Source: Thioalkalivibrio sp. ALE14 | GTDB lineage: Bacteria > Pseudomonadota > Gammaproteobacteria > Ectothiorhodospirales > Ectothiorhodospiraceae | Direction: 5' to 3' | Length of the DNA stretch: 64,000 nucleotides | NCBI RefSeq assembly: GCF_000376845.1 | Contig: NZ_AQXY01000022.1 | Location: forward strand, 1 to 64,000 | Part shown: positions 1 to 7,603 of the stretch, piece after piece | How the letters are laid out: every line of letters starts with the position of its first letter | Numbering within the stretch: position 1 is the stretch's first letter | The notes under the pieces: model-generated | Database searches by the model: none | What the model saw: the letters and a program-made list of their open reading frames with translations, nothing else | Told to the model about the DNA's origin: nothing | Translations under genes and position numbers: made by a program

Positions 1-1
1 C

Positions 2-253
2 TACCAGGAACGGCTGGATGCGTTGGGCTTCGTGCCCTCCATGAGCCGCAAGGGCAACTGCTGGGACAACGCGGTGATGGAGCGCTTCTTCGGCGCACTG
101 AAAAGCGAGTGGACCGACGCCCGGACCTACCGTACCCGCGAGGCCGCCCGACTGGATGTCGTGGAGTACATCGAAATGCAGTACAACAGCGTCCGACCCC
201 ACACGGCCCTGGGCCAACTTACCCCCCGGGAGTGGGAAAAGGCCGTTGCTTAG
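2..253 (+). CDS. IS3-family transposase OrfB, C-terminal part (cut by window start)
   Basis: The reading frame is open from the first base of the window, so this is the 3' end of a longer gene. The translated part contains the SMSRKGNCWDNAVMERFF block and the LKSE and YN.xRPHTALG motifs that end the DDE integrase core of IS3-type OrfB transposases; the glutamate of VMERFF is the expected third catalytic acid. The first two catalytic aspartates lie outside the window. The C-terminal sequence is uninterrupted and ends normally, so this end of the gene is intact. The gene runs toward the recombinase on the opposite strand; the IS end must lie in the 45 bases after its stop. Confidence 0.9.
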   Translation, partial: YQERLDALGFVPSMSRKGNCWDNAVMERFFGALKSEWTDARTYRTREAARLDVVEYIEMQYNSVRPHTALGQLTPREWEKAVA

Positions 254-255
254 AG

Positions 256-298
256 GGGTGTCCGTTCTCACTTGACCAGAACAGTTCGGGGCGGTCCA
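256..298 (+). repeat. Probable right end of the IS3-family element
   Basis: The non-coding stretch between the transposase stop and the recombinase stop must hold the IS terminus. Read on the minus strand, two possible ends begin with the TG expected for IS3 elements: TGGACCGCCCCGAAC (from 298) and TGTTCTGGTCAAGTG (from 283). The first would place the IS boundary directly against the recombinase stop codon at 299-301. The partner repeat is outside the window, so the exact end is not decided. Confidence 0.45.
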
Positions 299-1534
299 TC
301 ATTGCCACGCCGCTTGCAGCGGAATAACCCTGCCTGAATGTTGCGAAGGATCGACGGTGAACAGCAAACGGCGTTCCCATGCCTCCATCGCGGCGCGCTT
401 TTCATCGTCATAGCGGTGGAGGTCATAGACTGCGGCCATGCCCTTCCTGGTGTGGCCAATGGCGAGCTCGGCGATATGCTCCGGCACCCGTGCAGCGGCA
501 AGGCCAGTCCGCATAGTCCGCCGCAAGTCGTGTGGCCGCCAACGGGTTTCGAGTTCCATTCCAAGTTCATCCGCACAGCGCAGCACGGCCTTTGCAATGG
601 CGGCAGTCCCCGGCGCACGGTCCCCTCGGGCCGCGAAGACGAACGCCCGGCTTTCGTTTGTCTGCGCTGCCTGTTTCAGTAGCGCCTGGGCGGTCCCGCT
701 CAGGGGCACGGTGTGAGCGGTTTCGGTCTTTCCGCGCCGGTTCGCAGGGATGGTCCAGATATCGCCGTGGACTTCGGACCACTTCATGCCGGCCACCTCC
801 CCCGGCCTCTGCCCCGTTATGAGGATCATGCGCAACACTAGGAGCGTCATTGGATGCATACCCTCTGGCGGCTCCTCCCGGGTCCAAAGCGCCCGCATTT
901 CTCCGTCCGTCAGGATGCGATCCCTTCGCTTAGGAGACAGGCTCGAGGCCACCTTGCGCGGTTTGATCCCGGCGGAAACGTCCACTTCCACCAAGCCGCG
1001 ATCCTCCGCCCATCCGAATAGCTGCTTGGTGTACGTCAACAGTAGGGCTGCGGTGCGGCCGTGCGTCGACGCCACGTCCTCAACCACCTCGATCAGGTGA
1101 TGTTTCCGAATGTCCCGGATCTTGCGGTCACCCAATGCACTGGCCAGGTGGTTCTCCATAATCCCGCGCACACTCGCCAGCGAGCGAATCCCGGCCTTCG
1201 ATTTCAGGAAGCGTTTGAGGGCTTCGCGGACGGTGGCTTGCGCGCGTTCTTCGCGCCTTTGCTCAAGGATATCGGTTCCGCCGTCGATCTCCTGGCGGAA
1301 CTCCCCTGCCCGTTTTCGAGCAGCCGCCAGTGACCAGGTGCCGTAGTCGCCAATTGTCATCAAGCGATCCTTGCCTTGCTTCGACTGGTACCGCAGGACG
1401 AAGGCCTTCTTTCCTCCGCTGGTGACACGGATACCGAAGCCCTTCGGGGCTTCTTTATGGTCATCGAAGACCAGGCGTCGGCCCTTCTCCGGTGGTTCCA
1501 GTTTCGCGAGTCGCGCCTCGGTCAACGTTGGCAT
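299..1534 (-). CDS. Tyrosine-type site-specific integrase (P4/DUF4102 family)
   Basis: A 411-aa recombinase with the usual P4-type layout: an N-terminal DUF4102 arm-binding domain (about 1-90), a SAM-like core-binding domain (about 100-200) and a C-terminal catalytic domain. The catalytic set is complete: Arg243 in TGQRPGEVAG, His335 and Arg338 in RPHDLRRT, His361 in AIGHTRKG and the nucleophile Tyr370 in AAVYDLHRY. I chose the ATG at 1534 because GAGGA lies 8 nt upstream; a GTG at 1549 would add five residues but has no good ribosome site. The gene sits about 160 bp from a tRNA-Asn fragment, which fits integration at a tRNA 3' end. It ends directly beside an IS end, but the C-terminus looks normal in length. 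Confidence 0.93.
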   Translation of the reverse strand: MPTLTEARLAKLEPPEKGRRLVFDDHKEAPKGFGIRVTSGGKKAFVLRYQSKQGKDRLMTIGDYGTWSLAAARKRAGEFRQEIDGGTDILEQRREERAQATVREALKRFLKSKAGIRSLASVRGIMENHLASALGDRKIRDIRKHHLIEVVEDVASTHGRTAALLLTYTKQLFGWAEDRGLVEVDVSAGIKPRKVASSLSPKRRDRILTDGEMRALWTREEPPEGMHPMTLLVLRMILITGQRPGEVAGMKWSEVHGDIWTIPANRRGKTETAHTVPLSGTAQALLKQAAQTNESRAFVFAARGDRAPGTAAIAKAVLRCADELGMELETRWRPHDLRRTMRTGLAAARVPEHIAELAIGHTRKGMAAVYDLHRYDDEKRAAMEAWERRLLFTVDPSQHSGRVIPLQAAWQ

Positions 1535-1552
1535 GTGAACATTCCTCACTTG

Positions 1553-1581
1553 CTGTGACGGTCACAGTATGGTCACAGTAT
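1553..1581. promoter_or_regulatory. Inverted and tandem repeats ahead of the integrase
   Basis: A 7-bp inverted repeat, CTGTGAC-G-GTCACAG (1553-1567), overlaps an 11-bp perfect tandem repeat GGTCACAGTAT (1560-1570 and 1571-1581). They lie 19-47 bp upstream of the chosen integrase ATG. Such sites usually bind an excisionase, an integrase arm domain or a repressor; which one cannot be told from sequence. Confidence 0.5.
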
Positions 1582-1594
1582 AGGAGGATATTTC

Positions 1595-1677
1595 TTGACA
1601 CTCAATGTCACTTGGTGTCAGGATCGAAACCACTACCAAACAGGTAGTTGCGAACGGAACGCCCCTTGTGACAAGGG
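1595..1677. promoter_or_regulatory. Cluster of short palindromes between integrase and att fragment
   Basis: TGACA-ctcaa-TGTCA at 1596-1610, CTACC-aaca-GGTAG at 1633-1646 (imperfect spacing), and CCCTTGT-G-ACAAGGG at 1663-1677 lie between the integrase and the tRNA fragment. This is the position where recombinase arm-type and accessory-factor sites are expected. The function is inferred from position only. Confidence 0.35.
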
Positions 1678-1699
1678 TTTCCGGAAAGGGCTTGGCGCT

Positions 1700-1746
1700 G
1701 ACTGTTAATCACTAGGTCGGCGGTTCGAGCCCGTCCCGGGGAGCCA
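1700..1746 (+). tRNA. tRNA-Asn 3' fragment (attachment-site scar)
   Basis: The sequence matches the anticodon loop (CTGTTAA, anticodon GTT, 1702-1708), variable loop, T-arm (GGCGG-TTCGAGC-CCGTC, 1719-1735), 3' acceptor strand and encoded CCA (1744-1746) of a tRNA-Asn. No D-arm (AGCTCAG/GGTAGAGC) and no matching 5' acceptor strand lie upstream, and the anticodon stem contains a mismatch, so it cannot be a working tRNA gene. A 3' tRNA copy beside a P4-type integrase is the classic mark of an element integrated at a tRNA gene; the intact gene would be at the other end of the element. Confidence 0.75.
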
Positions 1747-1753
1747 GATACAG

Positions 1754-1787
1754 AAAAAGGGCCAGGTCTTGTGACCTGGCCCTTTTT
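1754..1787 (+). terminator. Rho-independent terminator, probably bidirectional
   Basis: A perfect 10-bp stem GGGCCAGGTC/GACCTGGCCC with a TTGT loop is flanked by AAAAA on the left and TTTTT on the right. It would end tRNA-Asn transcription on plus and, because of the A-tract, also the cytochrome operon that reads toward it on minus. Confidence 0.9.
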
Positions 1788-1813
1788 CGTGGTGCCGAAG
1801 GGCTTCGCAATCC

Positions 1814-2716
1814 CTAGTCGGGCTCGTGCTCGAGGGCCTCCAGGGACCCGAGATAGATTGCGATGGCGCGCCGGTCGGCATCCGTCAGGTGAGCGGTTCC
1901 ATGATCGATCACCTCGGCCATACTGCCTCCCGCAAAGTCGCCATCCCGTGTCAGCCCCATTTCCAGATAACGGGCGATATGCCGCTCGCCCCAACGGCCG
2001 ATTCCAGTCTCACGATCGGGGGTGATGTTCGGCGCGACGTCGCCATCGGGCAGCCGTGCCCCGGCCCCGATGCGGTTCAGGTCGAGGCCCCCGGTGCGGG
2101 TCCTCGGGGTATGGCACTCCATGCAGTGACCGAGGGCGTGGGTCAGATACGCCCCGCGATTCCAGTCGTCCGACTGGTCCGGGTCGGCCTCGAAGGTGCC
2201 CGGCTCGAAATGCAGCCATTTCCAGCCGATCAGTGACGGACGAAAGCGGGCGTACCAGACCAGGTCATGGGGCGTGTTCTCGCGGGCCACTGGCTCCACC
2301 TCGGACTGCAGAAAGGCCCACAGGGCCTCTACATCGCGTGGCTGCATTCGGGTGTACGCGGTGTACGGAAACGCCGGGTAGTAATGCCGCCCGTCCGGAC
2401 CCCGCCCCTCCAGCAGGGCGCGCTTGAATTCGTCCTCGGACCAGTTGCCGATGCCGTGTTCCGGGTGCGGCGTAATGTTCGGGCCGTAGAAGGCCCCGAA
2501 CGGGCTTTCGATTGCCCGGCCCCCGGCCAGAAATTCCCCGTCGTCCGCCGTATGACAGGTTACGCAGCCTCCCGCCCGCAGCACATACTCGCCATAGGCG
2601 ATCTGCTCGTCGCGACCGGCCGACGGGTCATGTTCGCCGATCGAGACTTCCGCCTGGGCGACCGCGCCCACCAGAAAAAGGGCTGACAGACCGGCTGTCA
2701 GCCCCTTCGTGCTCAT
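1814..2716 (-). CDS. Diheme c-type cytochrome
   Basis: A 300-aa exported protein: hydrophobic signal peptide ending near AQA (about residue 22), then two heme-binding motifs, CVTCH (51-55) and CMECH (198-202), each in a cytochrome c domain. Both halves carry a related NITPxxExGIGxW segment, showing the internal duplication seen in cytochrome subunits of membrane alcohol dehydrogenases and related diheme electron carriers. Start ATG at 2716 is preferred over two GTG codons just before it. It begins 12 bp after the cytochrome c' stop, so the two are almost certainly one operon and the protein may accept or pass electrons to cytochrome c'. No dehydrogenase gene is next to it, so the electron donor is unknown. 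Confidence 0.85.
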   Translation of the reverse strand: MSTKGLTAGLSALFLVGAVAQAEVSIGEHDPSAGRDEQIAYGEYVLRAGGCVTCHTADDGEFLAGGRAIESPFGAFYGPNITPHPEHGIGNWSEDEFKRALLEGRGPDGRHYYPAFPYTAYTRMQPRDVEALWAFLQSEVEPVARENTPHDLVWYARFRPSLIGWKWLHFEPGTFEADPDQSDDWNRGAYLTHALGHCMECHTPRTRTGGLDLNRIGAGARLPDGDVAPNITPDRETGIGRWGERHIARYLEMGLTRDGDFAGGSMAEVIDHGTAHLTDADRRAIAIYLGSLEALEHEPD

Positions 2717-2728
2717 CACCACCGCGGA

Positions 2729-3196
2729 TCAGTCGCGGCGGAAGTCGTCGTGGCAGGCCTGGCAGGACTGACCGAGGTTGCGGAAGCGAATGGCGTATTC
2801 GTCCTCGTTGCCGGCCTCCACTGCGGCGTGCAGCGCCTCGGCGGCTTCGCGGGTGTCATTCGAGAGCTCTTCGAAGCGCTCCCAGTTATCCCAGATCTCT
2901 TCCTTGGCATCGGTTTCCGGAAAATCGCTTCCCTCCGGAAAGAGGCTCGGGATGTCCTGAGTCAGAGCCACAAGCTGGCTCGTATGCATCTTCAGGTTGT
3001 CGCCGAATTCGGCGCCGTCCACGACCACCGCGGCAAACGCCCCCACATTACCCCCAATCGCGCTCATCACCCCCTGGCGGTAGTCGATCGTGGGGCCGTG
3101 GTCCTCGAAGGCGTGAGCGGTGCTTGCGGCACCCAGCCCGAGGGTCAGGGCGGTAGCGACGGTGGTGGCGGTCAACAGACTTGCGGCTTTCTTCAT
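2729..3196 (-). CDS. Cytochrome c'
   Basis: A 155-aa periplasmic protein with signal peptide (cleavage near AHA, residue 29), mostly helical, with one heme site CQACH at 145-149 very close to the C-terminus. A single C-terminal CXXCH on a four-helix bundle is the hallmark of class II cytochromes c'. These bind NO at a five-coordinate heme and are linked to protection from nitrosative stress. The ATG at 3196 is preceded by AAGGGAG. Longer starts would add sequence without export features. It is the first gene of the two-cytochrome operon and faces the aldolase gene across about 210 bp that must contain both promoters. Confidence 0.88.
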   Translation of the reverse strand: MKKAASLLTATTVATALTLGLGAASTAHAFEDHGPTIDYRQGVMSAIGGNVGAFAAVVVDGAEFGDNLKMHTSQLVALTQDIPSLFPEGSDFPETDAKEEIWDNWERFEELSNDTREAAEALHAAVEAGNEDEYAIRFRNLGQSCQACHDDFRRD

Positions 3197-3371
3197 GGCG
3201 TGTACTCCCTTTAAGAAACAAAGACTTCGCCTGTATCCGGCGAACGGAATATGCAAGTTAACTATAGTCGGTTCACCCGCCGGTTTTCCATTGGATGGAC
3301 CTGTTCGCATCCGGCGCCCCGGGCTTTCACCGTTGACCCCAGGATTTGCGCGGGGTTCCCGCCGAACCCGG

Positions 3372-3377
3372 TACAAT
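3372..3377 (+). promoter_or_regulatory. Candidate -10 hexamer for the aldolase gene
   Basis: TACAAT lies 30 bp before the ATG at 3407. A TTGACC is present at 3333-3338 but is too far away (33 bp) to be its -35 partner, so only the -10 is supported. Confidence 0.3.
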
Positions 3378-3406
3378 CCCCCTGTACCCACCACCTTATT
3401 ATCCCC

Positions 3407-4093
3407 ATGCACGAACACGCTCCCTCGGCCGTAGACGAGACCACCCTACGCAAGGCTGTCATCCACGCCGGTCTGGAGACCAACCGGCGGGGTCTGAACC
3501 AGGGCACCTCCGGCAATATCAGCGTGCGTCTGGGTGATGGCATGCTCATCACGCCCTCCGGCGTGGCCTACGAGGCCCTGCAACCGGAGGACCTGGTGTT
3601 CGTGAATGGCGAAGGCCGGTGGGATCCGGACCGGAAGCCCTCCAGCGAGTGGCACTTCCACCGCGCCATCCTGCAGGCGCGTCCGGATCTGGGTGCGGTC
3701 ATCCATGTGCATTCGGTATATGCCAGCGTAGTGGCGATCCAGGGCCTCGATATCCCGGCCCTGCACTACATGGTCGCGGCCGCTGGCGGGAACTCGATCC
3801 GCTGCGCCCCGTACGCCACCTTCGGCACCGAGGCCCTCTCGCAGCGGGCGGTCGAGGCCATGCGCGATCGCACGGCGTGCCTGCTGGCCAATCACGGGAT
3901 GATTGCGGCCGGGCCGGACCTGGCACAGGCCCTGTGGCTCACCGAGGAGGTCGAGCTGCTGGCGCGCCAGTATGTGCTGAGCCTGCAGATCGGGGGGCCG
4001 CAGCTGCTGGACGATGCGGAAATGGAGCGCGTCCTGGAGAAATTCCGCCACTACGGACCGCAGCGTGACGACGCCCCGTCCGGGAGCGATTAG
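3407..4093 (+). CDS. Class II aldolase/adducin family protein (fuculose-phosphate-aldolase-like)
   Basis: A 228-aa single-domain protein. The family active site is complete: NQGTSGNISVR phosphate-binding loop (31-41), Glu81 in SSEWHFH, the metal-binding pair His100/His102 in IHVHSVYA and His163 in LANHG. These zinc aldolases cleave sugar phosphates to dihydroxyacetone phosphate and an aldehyde. Relatives act on fuculose-1-phosphate, ribulose-phosphate or 5-methylthioribulose-1-phosphate. The substrate cannot be read from sequence; mtnA about 20 kb away makes 5-methylthioribulose-1-phosphate a plausible choice. The upstream in-frame extension overlaps the promoter region and is rejected in favour of ATG 3407. 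Confidence 0.85.
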   Translation: MHEHAPSAVDETTLRKAVIHAGLETNRRGLNQGTSGNISVRLGDGMLITPSGVAYEALQPEDLVFVNGEGRWDPDRKPSSEWHFHRAILQARPDLGAVIHVHSVYASVVAIQGLDIPALHYMVAAAGGNSIRCAPYATFGTEALSQRAVEAMRDRTACLLANHGMIAAGPDLAQALWLTEEVELLARQYVLSLQIGGPQLLDDAEMERVLEKFRHYGPQRDDAPSGSD

Positions 4094-4113
4094 GCAGCCG
4101 GTTCAGGGGCTAG

Positions 4114-4668
4114 TCAGAGACCCGGGATCGCGTCGTCCGGGTCGGGTAGCGGCGCCGAGCGCGGGGCGAAATCGGTGCGTTCGCGGGTCTCGAGGTAATG
4201 GCGCAGGGCCCAGGTTACGGACGGGAAGGCGCGATCCTCCGGCAGCGCGTCGAACCGGAACAGGCCCACTTCCTCCGATTCCGGCCCTGGCGCGATCGCG
4301 TCACTGAGCAGTCGCGCGCGGTAGATCATCTGTACATGTCCCACGTGTGGAACGCTGTAGACGCCCAGCAGCTGATCGGTCTCCAGTACGGCGCGGGCCT
4401 CCTCCCAGGCCTCGCGTCGGGCCCCCTCCGCCGGGCTCTCGCCCTTTTCCATGAAACCGGCCGGGAGCGTCCAGTAGCCTCGGCGTGGGTCAATGGCCCG
4501 ACGACAGAGCAGGACACGGTCTTCCCAGATGGCCACGCTGCCGACGATGATTCGGGGGTTCTCGTAGTCAACGAAGCCACAATGGTCACAGACGCGCCGT
4601 TCGCGATCATCACCCTCCGGGATGTGCAGGTGAAAGCTGGGATCAAGACCGGACGGGTTGCGACTCAT
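4114..4668 (-). CDS. NUDIX hydrolase with N-terminal CxxC
   Basis: A 184-aa protein with a complete Nudix box at residues 71-93 (G-x5-E-x7-REAWEE), the signature for Mg2+-dependent hydrolysis of nucleoside diphosphate derivatives. A short zinc-ribbon-like N-terminal piece, CDHCGFVDYENP (27-38), precedes the fold and is shared with a common ADP-ribose/NADH-pyrophosphatase-like subgroup. The exact substrate is unknown. It is convergent with the aldolase gene (20-bp gap) and divergent from the HspQ-like gene. Confidence 0.85.
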   Translation of the reverse strand: MSRNPSGLDPSFHLHIPEGDDRERRVCDHCGFVDYENPRIIVGSVAIWEDRVLLCRRAIDPRRGYWTLPAGFMEKGESPAEGARREAWEEARAVLETDQLLGVYSVPHVGHVQMIYRARLLSDAIAPGPESEEVGLFRFDALPEDRAFPSVTWALRHYLETRERTDFAPRSAPLPDPDDAIPGL

Positions 4669-4729
4669 GGCGGCACCGTGAAGGGTGTTCAGGGACTACA
4701 GCAAAGCACGTTGGAAGAACCCGACGCCG

Positions 4730-4765
4730 CTTGAACACGCAACGCCGGCGACGGTCCACTATAGA
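4730..4765 (+). promoter_or_regulatory. Possible promoter of the hspQ-like gene
   Basis: CTTGAA (4730-4735) matches the -35 of heat-shock sigma-32 promoters, and TCCACTAT (4755-4762) resembles its -10 loosely, with a slightly long gap of 19 bp. TATAGA (4760-4765) could instead be a sigma-70 -10. The site sits 33-68 bp upstream of the ATG. Confidence 0.3.
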
Positions 4766-4797
4766 GAAAAGCGCACCGAGGCAGTACAGAGGGGATT

Positions 4798-5118
4798 ATG
4801 ACCACACGCACACGCTTTACCGTCGGTGAGCTCGTTCACCATACCAAGTTCGATTACCGCGGTGTGATCGTTGATGTGGACCCGGTCTACGCCGGGTCTG
4901 ACGAATGGTACGAAACTGTGGCGAAGAGCCGTCCGCCGAAGGATCAACCGTGGTATCACGTGCTGGTGGACGGTTACTCGCACAGCACGTATGTGGCCGA
5001 ACGCCATCTGGAGCCGGATACTCGTGGCAAGCAGATCGAGCACCCGGCCCTCGGACAGTTCTTCGACCACTTCATGAACGGTCGCTATTTGCGCCACGGC
5101 GATCCCGGCGCCCATTAA
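4798..5118 (+). CDS. hspQ: HspQ/YccV-like heat-shock protein
   Basis: A 106-aa protein with the compact HspQ fold signature: FTVGELVHHTKFDYRGVIVDVDPVY near the N-terminus, then PWYHVLVDG and TYVAERHLEP. Family members bind hemimethylated DNA and, in enterobacteria, act as a Lon protease specificity factor induced by heat. The length matches the family. It stands alone between the divergent NUDIX gene and ilvD. The second role (Lon factor) is known only for distant relatives. Confidence 0.88.
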   Translation: MTTRTRFTVGELVHHTKFDYRGVIVDVDPVYAGSDEWYETVAKSRPPKDQPWYHVLVDGYSHSTYVAERHLEPDTRGKQIEHPALGQFFDHFMNGRYLRHGDPGAH

Positions 5119-5198
5119 TCCGCGTTTGATGAAGGCATGATTGCCGGATCGGTGTATCCGGACCTGCCGCCTATCCAGCCACCACGACAGGGAAGAAC

Positions 5199-6890
5199 AT
5201 GGCACAGGACAACCGTCGCAGCCGCGTCGTCACCGAAGGCCCCCGCCGCACGCCAAACCGCGCCATGCTGCGCGCCGTCGGCTTTGGGGATGATGACTTC
5301 CAGCGTCCGATCGTGGGTATCGCCAACGCCCACAGCACCATTACGCCCTGCAACATGGGCATTGGTGCCCTCGCCGCCCGTGCCGAGCAGGCGGTACGCG
5401 ACGCCGGGGGGATGCCACAGACCTTCGGCACCATCACGATCTCCGACGGCATCTCCATGGGGACGCCCGGAATGAAGTACTCGCTGGTTTCGCGCGAAGT
5501 GATCGCCGACGCCATCGAGACCGTGGTCAATGGCCAGAGCCTGGATGGCATCCTGGCCACCGGCGGCTGCGACAAGAACATGCCCGGGGCGATGATCGCC
5601 CTCGCCCGCCTCAACGTCCCCGGGATCTTCGTCTACGGTGGCACCATCAAGCCGGGCCACTACAAGGGGCAGGACCTGACCATCGTCAGCGCCTTCGAGG
5701 CGGTCGGCCAGCATGGTGCCGGTAACCTGTCCGACGAGGACCTGCTGGGCGTGGAGAAGGGCGCCTGCCCGGGGGCTGGCTCCTGCGGTGGCATGTTCAC
5801 CGCCAACACCATGTCCAGTGCCTTCGAGGCCATGGGCATGAGCCTGCCCGGCTCGTCGACCCAGGCCGCGGAGGATCCCGAAAAGGGGGATTCCGCCGCG
5901 CGCTCGGCCGAGGTGCTGCTGGAGGCCATCCATGCGAACCGACGTCCGCGCGATATCCTGACCCGCGAGGCCTTCGAGAACGCCCTGGCCGTGGTCATGG
6001 CCCTGGGCGGTTCGACCAACGCGGTACTCCATCTGCTGGCCATCGCGCACGCCGCCGACGTGCAACTGGACATCGACGACGTCGAGCGCATCCGCCGCAA
6101 GGTCCCGGTGCTGTGCGACCTGAAGCCTTCCGGGCGCTATGTGACCACCCAGTTCCATGCGGTGGGCGGCACCCCGCAGGTGATGAAAATGCTGCTGGAA
6201 GCCGGCCTGCTGCACGGCGACTGCCTGACCATCACGGGCGCGACGCTCGCCGAGACACTGGCGGACATCTCCGCGACGCCTCCCGCGGATCAGGACATCA
6301 TCCGCCCCATGGACCGCCCCCTGTACCCGCACGGCCATCTGGCGATCCTCAAGGGGAATCTGGCAACCGAAGGTGCGGTTGCCAAGATCACCGGCCTCAA
6401 ACGGACGGCGATCTCCGGGCCTGCACGCTGTTTCGATTCCGAGGAGGAATGCCTGGACGCGATCCTGGCCGGCCAGGTGCAGGCGGGCGACATCCTCGTC
6501 ATTCGCTACGAGGGCCCGCGAGGCGGGCCCGGGATGCGCGAGATGCTGGCACCGACGGCCGCCATCATCGGCGCCGGTCTCGGGGATGCCGTCGGCCTGA
6601 TTACCGATGGCCGTTTCTCGGGCGGTACCTACGGGATGGTGGTGGGCCATGTCGCGCCCGAGGCCGCGGCCGGCGGCACGATTGCGCTGGTGCGGGATGG
6701 CGACCTCATCGAGATCGATGCCGCCGATAATCGCCTGGCGCTCCAGGTCGAAGACGCCGAACTGGCACGCCGGCGCGCCGAATGGTCGGCGCCGGCCCCG
6801 CGCTTTGATCGCGGGATCCTTGGCAAGTACGCCCGTCTTGTAGGATCGGCGAGCCGTGGTGCCGTGACCGACGATTTCAGCGGATCGTGA
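5199..6890 (+). CDS. ilvD: Dihydroxy-acid dehydratase
   Basis: A 563-aa enzyme that makes 2-keto acids in the valine/isoleucine pathway. The Fe-S cysteines are Cys51 (TPCNMG), Cys124 (GGCDKNMPG) and Cys196 in the [11 protein letters not shown] block, with Cys190 beside it. The length is that of the shorter IlvD group found in many non-enteric bacteria and archaea, about 50 residues less than the enterobacterial enzyme. The ATG follows GGGAAGA. It is followed after 16 bp by the rhomboid gene, probably co-transcribed. Confidence 0.97.
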   Translation: MAQDNRRSRVVTEGPRRTPNRAMLRAVGFGDDDFQRPIVGIANAHSTITPCNMGIGALAARAEQAVRDAGGMPQTFGTITISDGISMGTPGMKYSLVSREVIADAIETVVNGQSLDGILATGGCDKNMPGAMIALARLNVPGIFVYGGTIKPGHYKGQDLTIVSAFEAVGQHGAGNLSDEDLLGVEKGACPGAGSCGGMFTANTMSSAFEAMGMSLPGSSTQAAEDPEKGDSAARSAEVLLEAIHANRRPRDILTREAFENALAVVMALGGSTNAVLHLLAIAHAADVQLDIDDVERIRRKVPVLCDLKPSGRYVTTQFHAVGGTPQVMKMLLEAGLLHGDCLTITGATLAETLADISATPPADQDIIRPMDRPLYPHGHLAILKGNLATEGAVAKITGLKRTAISGPARCFDSEEECLDAILAGQVQAGDILVIRYEGPRGGPGMREMLAPTAAIIGAGLGDAVGLITDGRFSGGTYGMVVGHVAPEAAAGGTIALVRDGDLIEIDAADNRLALQVEDAELARRRAEWSAPAPRFDRGILGKYARLVGSASRGAVTDDFSGS

Positions 6891-6906
6891 TCCGGAACCC
6901 GTATCC

Positions 6907-7593
6907 ATGACCCACCCGGATCCCCGGCATCCCGACTTCAGCATGATGCCGCCGGTGATCGGTTTCCTGCTGGTCACTAACGTCGCCCTGTTCCTGGCCA
7001 TGCCCTGGCTGGGCGACTGGCTGATCAGCCATTTCGGCCTCTGGCCCATCGGGACGCCGGCGACGGTCCATCAGGACGGCACCTGGATGCGGGTGCCGGA
7101 CTTCCAGCTCTGGCAACTGGTGACCTACGGCTTCCTGCACGGTGGCCCGGTCCACCTGTTCGTGAATCTGTTTGCCGTGTGGATGCTGGGCGTGCAGATC
7201 GAGAACGCCTGGGGTTCACGCACCTTCGCCGTGTACTTCCTGGTCTGCGTGATTGGCGCCGGGCTGGTGCAGCTGGTGGTGACCGCCCATGGTAACGGCG
7301 ACATGATCTATCCGACCATCGGGGCCTCGGGCGGGGTGTTCGGGGTGCTTTTGGCCTTTGGGATGATGTTCCCCAACCAGCGCCTGTTCCTGATCTTTCT
7401 GCCGATCCCGATCAAGGCCAAGTACTTCGTGATTGGCTACGGCGCGCTGGAGTTGTACCTGGGGATTTCCGGCACCCTGGCGGGCATCGCCCACTTCGCC
7501 CATCTGGGCGGCATGGCCTTCGGTTTTCTGATGATCCAGTACTGGCGCGGGCGGCTCCCGATCCGGCCGCGCCAGCGCCGTTTCTGGTGGTGA
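6907..7593 (+). CDS. Rhomboid-family intramembrane serine protease
   Basis: A 228-aa membrane protein with six likely transmembrane helices. The catalytic dyad is present: Ser141 in IGASGGVFG (the GxSG motif) and His199 in HFAHLGG. The HLFVNLF segment (83-89) supplies the oxyanion residues. Rhomboids cut single-pass membrane proteins inside the bilayer; the substrate here is unknown. The gene follows ilvD closely and converges on galU with a 10-bp gap. Confidence 0.92.
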   Translation: MTHPDPRHPDFSMMPPVIGFLLVTNVALFLAMPWLGDWLISHFGLWPIGTPATVHQDGTWMRVPDFQLWQLVTYGFLHGGPVHLFVNLFAVWMLGVQIENAWGSRTFAVYFLVCVIGAGLVQLVVTAHGNGDMIYPTIGASGGVFGVLLAFGMMFPNQRLFLIFLPIPIKAKYFVIGYGALELYLGISGTLAGIAHFAHLGGMAFGFLMIQYWRGRLPIRPRQRRFWW

Positions 7594-7603
7594 CGCGAAC
7601 CCC

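Noticed and set aside
1660-1746. Complete tRNA-Asn gene
   Set aside because: No D-arm or 5' acceptor strand can be found and the anticodon stem has a mismatch, so only a 3' fragment is present.
6723-6730. GCCGATAA resembling a sigma-28 -10
   Set aside because: It lies inside ilvD coding sequence and has no matching -35 at 11 bp.
5115-7049. Long open frame on minus opposite ilvD
   Set aside because: Shadow of ilvD; composition rich in R, G and H with no known domain.
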